Shown here one piece after another: positions 59,531-64,000 of a DNA stretch of 64,000 nt. Source of the DNA: CAINVV01 sp038323575 (GTDB lineage: Bacteria > Bacteroidota > Bacteroidia > Bacteroidales > Prolixibacteraceae); assembly GCA_038323575.1 (NCBI GenBank), contig JBBQHB010000005.1:45554-109553 (forward strand), read 5' to 3'. Under the pieces are notes generated by a model. That model saw nothing but the letters and a program-made list of their open reading frames with translations, was not told where the DNA came from and searched no databases. The position numbers and the translations under genes were made by a program. Position 1 is the stretch's first letter. Every line of letters begins with the position of its first letter.

Positions 59531-61264
59531 CTATTCAATTGTATATTCAAATTCGCACGGAGCATAATTGGTGAAGTAAAGGCAGTCGGCCTGCAATTTC
59601 GGGAGGGCACCTCTCAACTCGGTCCACTTGTGCGTGCAAATACCCGGACCAACTTTTATTACATCACTCCCTTTTTGGTAAGTGGCGTATTCCCCGTTTC
59701 TTACCAGGAAAGCGTTGCTGACGCCCTTTTTCTGATCCATGTTGGTTAATTTACCCCCGTTGCGGAATCCTAACTCGACGGTAACCGGCAAATTTTTCGG
59801 ACCATCGATCTTGATTTTTATCGTGGCCTTGCCATGGGTTTCGGTGAGGTAAATTTTCGTTGTCAGCTTCTGGACTTCCGACTGGACTCTTTCGGTCCTG
59901 GGAACCTGTCCCCAGGCTTCGCCTTCAGCGGGCATCTTCTCTTTCGGCAGAGGCTGGTAATAGGGTCCTTCGATGGAAGATGACAGGATATAAGTATCAC
60001 CTTCCTTTTCCATTTTCTGACTTTCAAACTGGCCTTTCCCGAAAAATGACGATGAAAGGCGCACTCCTTCCAGGGCTGCATCACCCTTGAAATAGGTAAA
60101 AAAGGTGGTGTTATTCAGGATTACCGACATGTCGACTGCTCCTTCGCGTATTCTGGCCATATCGGAATATTTGAAAAACTTATGGTAAGTTGTCGGCAGC
60201 GGATCCCCTTCAGGCAGGTCTTGCAACATGGCGGCATCTTCGAGGAAGTATGGCAACATTTCTCCAAGATCGGCAACGGGTACCGTTTTTTGGATGTAGT
60301 TGACCATTCCGGCATAGCGGCTGTCTTTATCCCGGATGGCCAAATAATTATAGGCCAGATAGTAACCCGCCATATTGCTTTGCCGGTATTTATCCTGTCT
60401 TTTTGAGGATTCGGTTGCTATTTCGCCGTTGGAATGGACAAAATAAAAGGTCATGTCGAGGTTTTTCCGGACGATGTCAAAAAGATCCGGGTGGTTCATC
60501 CTTTTGGCCATTTCAAGCAGGCTTCTGTTGGTGACCGGCGTATAACCGGATGTGCTTCGCTCGGCATACTGACCATCCGGGTCAATGTCTACTTTCTCGG
60601 CCAGCCATTGTTCCACCCTTGCCTGATACGCAGGGTTTGGGAAAAAGGAATTGAGCCATGCCAGCGCACCGGATACTACCCACCTGTGATTGGGCGTGTG
60701 GATGCCTCCGACCGAAAGCGCTTTTCCGGCATTGAGCAGGTATTGTTTCAGGATGGCAGGGAACCCGCCATAGTTTAGCTTGTCGTTTTTCAGCATAATT
60801 GAATATGCCAGAGCCAGCGGATAGATGGTGAAACCTAAATCCGGTGTTGAATGAAAGTTGGTGGAAATCAAATCAATGGTGCCGTCTTCGTGCTGCAGAT
60901 TCAGTAATCCGGAGGCAGCAAGTGTCAACCGTTGAAGGATCTCTTTTGATTTGTAATACTTTGAATCAGGTGAAACATAGCCGCACATCAGGTTTTGAAT
61001 GAAATGGGCAGTTCCGATGGGCGAAACTACACTGTCGCCGTCAAAAACTGCTCCGTAATAGAGATTGTCCTTCGAAATCCATTGCTTTTTCAGGGAGGCG
61101 GGAATCCTGCCATCATTCAGTTTGACAAGTTCCTTCAGCAACTCTTTTTTGGAGTAGGGGGGCTTGATTTCACCTGCAAGACACAGACAAGAAATAAGAG
61201 CAATAGTCAAACAAGTTAAAGTAAATCTTTTGATGAAAACAGGTTTTTTTGTATAGGTATTCAT
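59531..61264 (-). CDS. Secreted alpha/alpha-type protein (2), candidate uronate polysaccharide-active enzyme
   Basis: The protein has 577 residues with a signal peptide ending near residue 31. The helical region (about 40-370) has HFIQNLMCGYVSPDS, GGIHTPNHRWVVSGALAWL in part, AERSTSGYTPVTNRSLLEMA in part, and a His/Arg/Asn-rich active-site-like set. The C-terminal third is beta-rich (TKIYLTETHGKATIKIKIDG in part). A toroid plus beta-sheet architecture resembles heparinase II/III-like lyases, but no family call is made. It is coupled to the GH105 gene by a 4-bp ATGA overlap at 61261-61264. Confidence 0.65.
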   Translation of the reverse strand: MNTYTKKPVFIKRFTLTCLTIALISCLCLAGEIKPPYSKKELLKELVKLNDGRIPASLKKQWISKDNLYYGAVFDGDSVVSPIGTAHFIQNLMCGYVSPDSKYYKSKEILQRLTLAASGLLNLQHEDGTIDLISTNFHSTPDLGFTIYPLALAYSIMLKNDKLNYGGFPAILKQYLLNAGKALSVGGIHTPNHRWVVSGALAWLNSFFPNPAYQARVEQWLAEKVDIDPDGQYAERSTSGYTPVTNRSLLEMAKRMNHPDLFDIVRKNLDMTFYFVHSNGEIATESSKRQDKYRQSNMAGYYLAYNYLAIRDKDSRYAGMVNYIQKTVPVADLGEMLPYFLEDAAMLQDLPEGDPLPTTYHKFFKYSDMARIREGAVDMSVILNNTTFFTYFKGDAALEGVRLSSSFFGKGQFESQKMEKEGDTYILSSSIEGPYYQPLPKEKMPAEGEAWGQVPRTERVQSEVQKLTTKIYLTETHGKATIKIKIDGPKNLPVTVELGFRNGGKLTNMDQKKGVSNAFLVRNGEYATYQKGSDVIKVGPGICTHKWTELRGALPKLQADCLYFTNYAPCEFEYTIE

Positions 61265-62406
61265 TTTATTGATGAATTAAGTTTCTCATATTCAAGATAG
61301 AACATGATATAGGAACCGATGGCGTAATTTACCCCTTCCTTGGTTTTTCGTTCGAAATAATAAGCCTTATCGCCGATGCAGGTTCCCTCGCAGACCCGGG
61401 TCGGAATCAGGTAATTCCCATCCTGCCGGGTAGCATATTTTTGCAGTCCGGTGTATGCTTTTTCGACGACAGGAAGATAAATTTTCTGATTCAGCACCTT
61501 TCGTTCCAGACCCACTGTTAGGCCGTAAGCAAACATGGCGGAACAGGAACTCTCTATAAAATTAGCAGTATCATTTGGATATATCGGCAACTGGTACCAT
61601 AAACCTGTTTTTTTATCCTGCAACCCGGGTAATTTTCTGGTAATTTCCTTCAGCTCTTTGGAAAACACCTTGAAATAAAATGATTTTGCAGGCACGGTAT
61701 TTAATGCATCGGCTAAAGCCATCACCACCCAGCCATTCCCTCTTCCCCAGAATTCGATGCTGGTGCGCTGAGGGGTCATCTGCGCCCATCCGAACTGGCA
61801 GCAGCGGTCTTTGTAGTCGTCGTTGTCGTCATCATAGCCATGCACCCAAAGACCCCATTTTTTGCTGGCCAGTTTTTCCTTGTGAAGCTGAAATTGGGTC
61901 AGCAGCTCTTTAATGTATTTTTCATTGCCGGTGTAACGGTACATTTCCAACAGGAACATGCTGATCATGTAGATGGTATCGTCCCACATCTCAACGGTTT
62001 CAGTCCGGTGGGAGACTCCGCCGGCTTTGGTCCGGGGAGTTGTCAGGTAGTCGGCAAAGATCTTGTCGGCTTTTTCAATGTACCTTGGATCACCCATTAT
62101 TTTTGCCAGGAAAGCCATCCCGTGCCCGGAAGCTACCGCATTGGGATGTACGCCGTTGGCATCATTCAGGGTAAGATCCATGGACGTTTTGATGTAGTCG
62201 AGGTAAACTTTCTTTTCTGCTTCGGGTTTGGAATTGTAGAGGTGGACCATGGAATTGAGCATGGTGGCCTGACCCCAGTCCCATTTGTATTGGGAGGCGG
62301 GCATGAAAACTTCACGTCCGTAAACATCCAGCGAATCAATCCGGGATTGGGCATTTGCATTCCTGAAGCCCAGCAACAGCAAAATAATGATTGACAATTT
62401 TTTCAT
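61261..62406 (-). CDS. GH105 unsaturated uronyl hydrolase (2)
   Basis: The protein has 381 residues with a signal peptide (about 1-19). GH105 signatures: KWDWGQATMLNSM, SGHGMAFLAKIM, EMWDDTIYMISMFLLEMYRY in part (catalytic Asp), and EFWGRGNGWVVMALADAL in part. A Cys- and Asp-rich insertion (YDDDNDDYKDRCCQFGWAQ, about 197-215) is not present in GH105 (1), so the two enzymes probably serve different chain ends. It lies 19 bp after the GH27 gene and overlaps the next gene by 4 bp. Confidence 0.9.
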   Translation of the reverse strand: MKKLSIIILLLLGFRNANAQSRIDSLDVYGREVFMPASQYKWDWGQATMLNSMVHLYNSKPEAEKKVYLDYIKTSMDLTLNDANGVHPNAVASGHGMAFLAKIMGDPRYIEKADKIFADYLTTPRTKAGGVSHRTETVEMWDDTIYMISMFLLEMYRYTGNEKYIKELLTQFQLHKEKLASKKWGLWVHGYDDDNDDYKDRCCQFGWAQMTPQRTSIEFWGRGNGWVVMALADALNTVPAKSFYFKVFSKELKEITRKLPGLQDKKTGLWYQLPIYPNDTANFIESSCSAMFAYGLTVGLERKVLNQKIYLPVVEKAYTGLQKYATRQDGNYLIPTRVCEGTCIGDKAYYFERKTKEGVNYAIGSYIMFYLEYEKLNSSIK

Positions 62407-62425
62407 AAGACAGATTTATTTTCTT

Positions 62426-64000
62426 TTACTTGACTGCAACCATCCTTATCAGGACGACCCCATGATAACGAATTTCTGTGCTGAAAGAGCCTGCAATTTC
62501 ACCCAAATCCTTTTGCGTCCAAAGATCCCGGATTTTCCATTTACCGGTCAATCCGACTTTTGCAAAATCAAAATTGAAGGATTTTGGAGCCTCGTCTCCC
62601 CAGCTGAAATACGATGCGGGTGTTTTGCCAAAATCAGCGGTATAAAACAGCCCCACGGCATAAGAGCCGTCTTCCATCGGTTTAAGCCAGATTTGTACAC
62701 CATTTTCATCGGCAACCAGCCGGGCAGGTTTTCCCAACGGATCCTGATTGATTTCAATGACTTCATCGTTAGATAGCAAATTCAATGTGAAGGCATCAAG
62801 CTGATCTAGCGGACACCCGATCAACATAGGCGCCGCCAGCAAACTGAATATGCTGATATGGCTGTATTGCTCATCAGGTGTTAAACGTGTAGGATGAAGC
62901 TCTGCACCGGTTGCCATATTACCTATGATCATCATATCAGGATCATTCCAATGCCCCGGACCACCATAAGGGCTCCATTTATCCAATGTAAATGCCAGCA
63001 TGTAAAGATTATTCCAGTTATCCCTTATATCCGGGCCTGTACGATACATATTGGATACACGAACCCAATCTTTTACTTTCCCGAACGGGGCGTTGTTGGA
63101 CAAACTAAAAACAACATCTCTTCCTGACTTCTTCAGTGCCGAAGACATACGTTCCGCTGAATTAACATCAATACGCCAATCGTATTTCAGAAAATCAAAT
63201 CCCCATTCAGCCATTTGTTTTGCATCGGTCGTTTCGAACCGGTACTTTCCGATCGGGGCCGGATTTTTGCGTTTGCCTTTGTCCGGTTCATAGGTTTCGC
63301 CGCCTTTTTCAAAGTCGGAAGATGCGCCGGGATAACCGGCATAACTGTAAACATATGGTGTGGTATAAATGCCGGCTTTCAACCCCAGTGAATGAATTTC
63401 ATCCACCATATCCTTGATATTGCTAAAGTTCTCATTTGGCTGTAGGGCATTCAGAGTCCCGCCTCTCTTACCCTGCCAGCTGTCATCAATATTAATATAG
63501 CTCCAGCCATGATCGCGCAAGCCTGATGTAACCATTGCGTGGGCCGAAGCCATCACATTTTCCTTATTCAAGTGTCCTGCCAAAGCATTCCAGCCATTCC
63601 AGCCGATTGGTGGTGTCAGGGAAATGGTATCTCCGATATTTATTTTCAATTCCCGGGTTGCCTCGCCAAGCTCATTTTGGGCTTTCAGGGTTACCTGATA
63701 GAGACCTCTTTTGATGACGTTCCCTGAAATAATACCCGTTTGAGAGTCCAGGATAAGTCCACCAGGTAAATTTTCCGCTGAGAATTGGATCGGTCTTTTA
63801 CCTGTAGCTGCGATAGTATACAAAAAGGGATTTCCGGGAGTAGCCCCGAAAACTGCTGTAGAATTGATTCGGGGAATTTGTCCCGGTTCCGGTGTGAGCA
63901 TATATTTTTCACCAGAATTTGGTATTTGCTCCGGAAGACTATCAGCAAGCATCACAAATTGTGCATTGGCCCAATTGCAGTAGGTTCTTTTGTTATTCAA
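62426..64000 (-). CDS. GH27 alpha-galactosidase with N-terminal Ig-like domain (5' end off the window)
   Basis: The frame is open to the right edge, with no certain start, so the N-terminus is missing; at least 524 residues are present. The first 45 or so residues are the end of an upstream domain. Residues about 50-120 form a putative-Ig (He_PIG) module (PGGLILDSQTGIISGNV). The GH27 barrel follows: GWNGWNALAGHL, YINIDDSWQG, DFLKYDWR (nucleophile Asp), and WNDPDMMIIGNM (acid/base region), then a C-terminal beta domain. It is the most upstream gene visible of the nine-gene operon, 19 bp before GH105 (2). The alpha-galactosidase assignment is firm at family level; alpha-N-acetylgalactosaminidase or arabinopyranosidase remain possible. 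Confidence 0.92.
   Translation of the reverse strand: MNNKRTYCNWANAQFVMLADSLPEQIPNSGEKYMLTPEPGQIPRINSTAVFGATPGNPFLYTIAATGKRPIQFSAENLPGGLILDSQTGIISGNVIKRGLYQVTLKAQNELGEATRELKINIGDTISLTPPIGWNGWNALAGHLNKENVMASAHAMVTSGLRDHGWSYINIDDSWQGKRGGTLNALQPNENFSNIKDMVDEIHSLGLKAGIYTTPYVYSYAGYPGASSDFEKGGETYEPDKGKRKNPAPIGKYRFETTDAKQMAEWGFDFLKYDWRIDVNSAERMSSALKKSGRDVVFSLSNNAPFGKVKDWVRVSNMYRTGPDIRDNWNNLYMLAFTLDKWSPYGGPGHWNDPDMMIIGNMATGAELHPTRLTPDEQYSHISIFSLLAAPMLIGCPLDQLDAFTLNLLSNDEVIEINQDPLGKPARLVADENGVQIWLKPMEDGSYAVGLFYTADFGKTPASYFSWGDEAPKSFNFDFAKVGLTGKWKIRDLWTQKDLGEIAGSFSTEIRYHGVVLIRMVAVK

Noticed and set aside
1..64000. SusC/SusD pair, hybrid two-component regulator or anti-sigma/sigma pair expected of a polysaccharide utilisation locus
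   Set aside because: None was found on either strand; such genes may lie outside the window.
1..64000. tRNA, rRNA and transposase genes
   Set aside because: No cloverleaf-like, ribosomal or transposase sequence was recognised by eye; a dedicated search could still find a small RNA.

Overview
The window reads as a chromosomal segment of a Bacteroidota bacterium. Supporting signs are promoter boxes of the TAnnTTTG type, many lipoprotein and Sec/Tat leader peptides, co-oriented blocks of secreted glycoside hydrolases and sulfatases, and a PhoD-like lipoprotein. A free-living, possibly anaerobic marine or sediment member of Marinilabiliales (Prolixibacteraceae-like) would fit, but that placement is inference. 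No tRNA, rRNA, CRISPR array, transposase or SusC/SusD pair was seen. Nearly all genes lie on the minus strand.

Layout by position. (1) 1-6.6 kb: a DUF3307 membrane protein (cut by the window edge) and a SatD-family protein behind a double palindromic operator, then a type I modification module (hsdS, BRO-N protein, dinD, hsdM) with no hsdR. (2) 6.7-7.7 kb: a GT2 polyprenyl-phosphate glycosyltransferase. (3) 7.8-31.4 kb: a long minus-strand catabolic region. It holds ThuA protein, two Tat-exported Gfo/Idh/MocA oxidoreductases, a tetraheme NapC/NirT cytochrome fused to a formylglycine-generating-enzyme-like domain, GH105, an AAA ATPase, an alpha/alpha-toroid protein, DUF1080, a second FGE-like lipoprotein, sulfatase, esterase, GH29 fucosidase, sulfatase, a GH5-like enzyme, two more sulfatases and a DUF1349 protein. 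(4) 31.4-35.2 kb: a plus-strand island with a frameshifted metallophosphoesterase, an MBL-fold hydrolase, an UPF0175/DUF3368 (PIN) toxin-antitoxin pair, an MNT nucleotidyltransferase and a decayed HEPN partner. (5) 35.2-44.2 kb: a second minus-strand block with a beta-galactosidase-trimerisation-type glycosidase, an AT-rich membrane protein, an enolase-superfamily enzyme, a GH43-like propeller, a PhoD-like phosphatase and GH92. (6) 44.6-50.8 kb: two AAA/DUF4143 ATPases, each preceded by three repeats at exactly 33-bp spacing, with a GNAT acetyltransferase, a third Gfo/Idh enzyme and an esterase. (7) 50.8-64 kb: a tightly packed nine-gene minus-strand operon with two paralogous alpha/alpha-type proteins around a DUF1961 protein, an internally deleted GH29, GH95, two further alpha/alpha-toroid proteins, GH105 and GH27 (cut by the edge).

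How the genes work together (inference from families): blocks 3, 5 and 7 together look like a polysaccharide-degrading locus for a sulfated polymer containing fucose, uronic acid and galactose. Four Cys-type sulfatases remove sulfate, two esterases remove acyl groups, GH29/GH95/GH27/GH92/GH5-like enzymes cut neutral sugars, and GH105 enzymes remove unsaturated uronates made by lyases (candidates are the alpha/alpha-toroid proteins). Gfo/Idh oxidoreductases, DUF1080 and ThuA proteins match the known oxidative 3-keto-glycoside route of glycosidic bond cleavage. The cytochrome-FGE fusion, placed first in that sub-operon, could carry electrons from it. The most unusual items are this fusion, the 33-bp-phased operator triplets of the AAA/DUF4143 genes, the in-frame GH29 deletion remnant, and the R-less type I system with two homologous target recognition domains.
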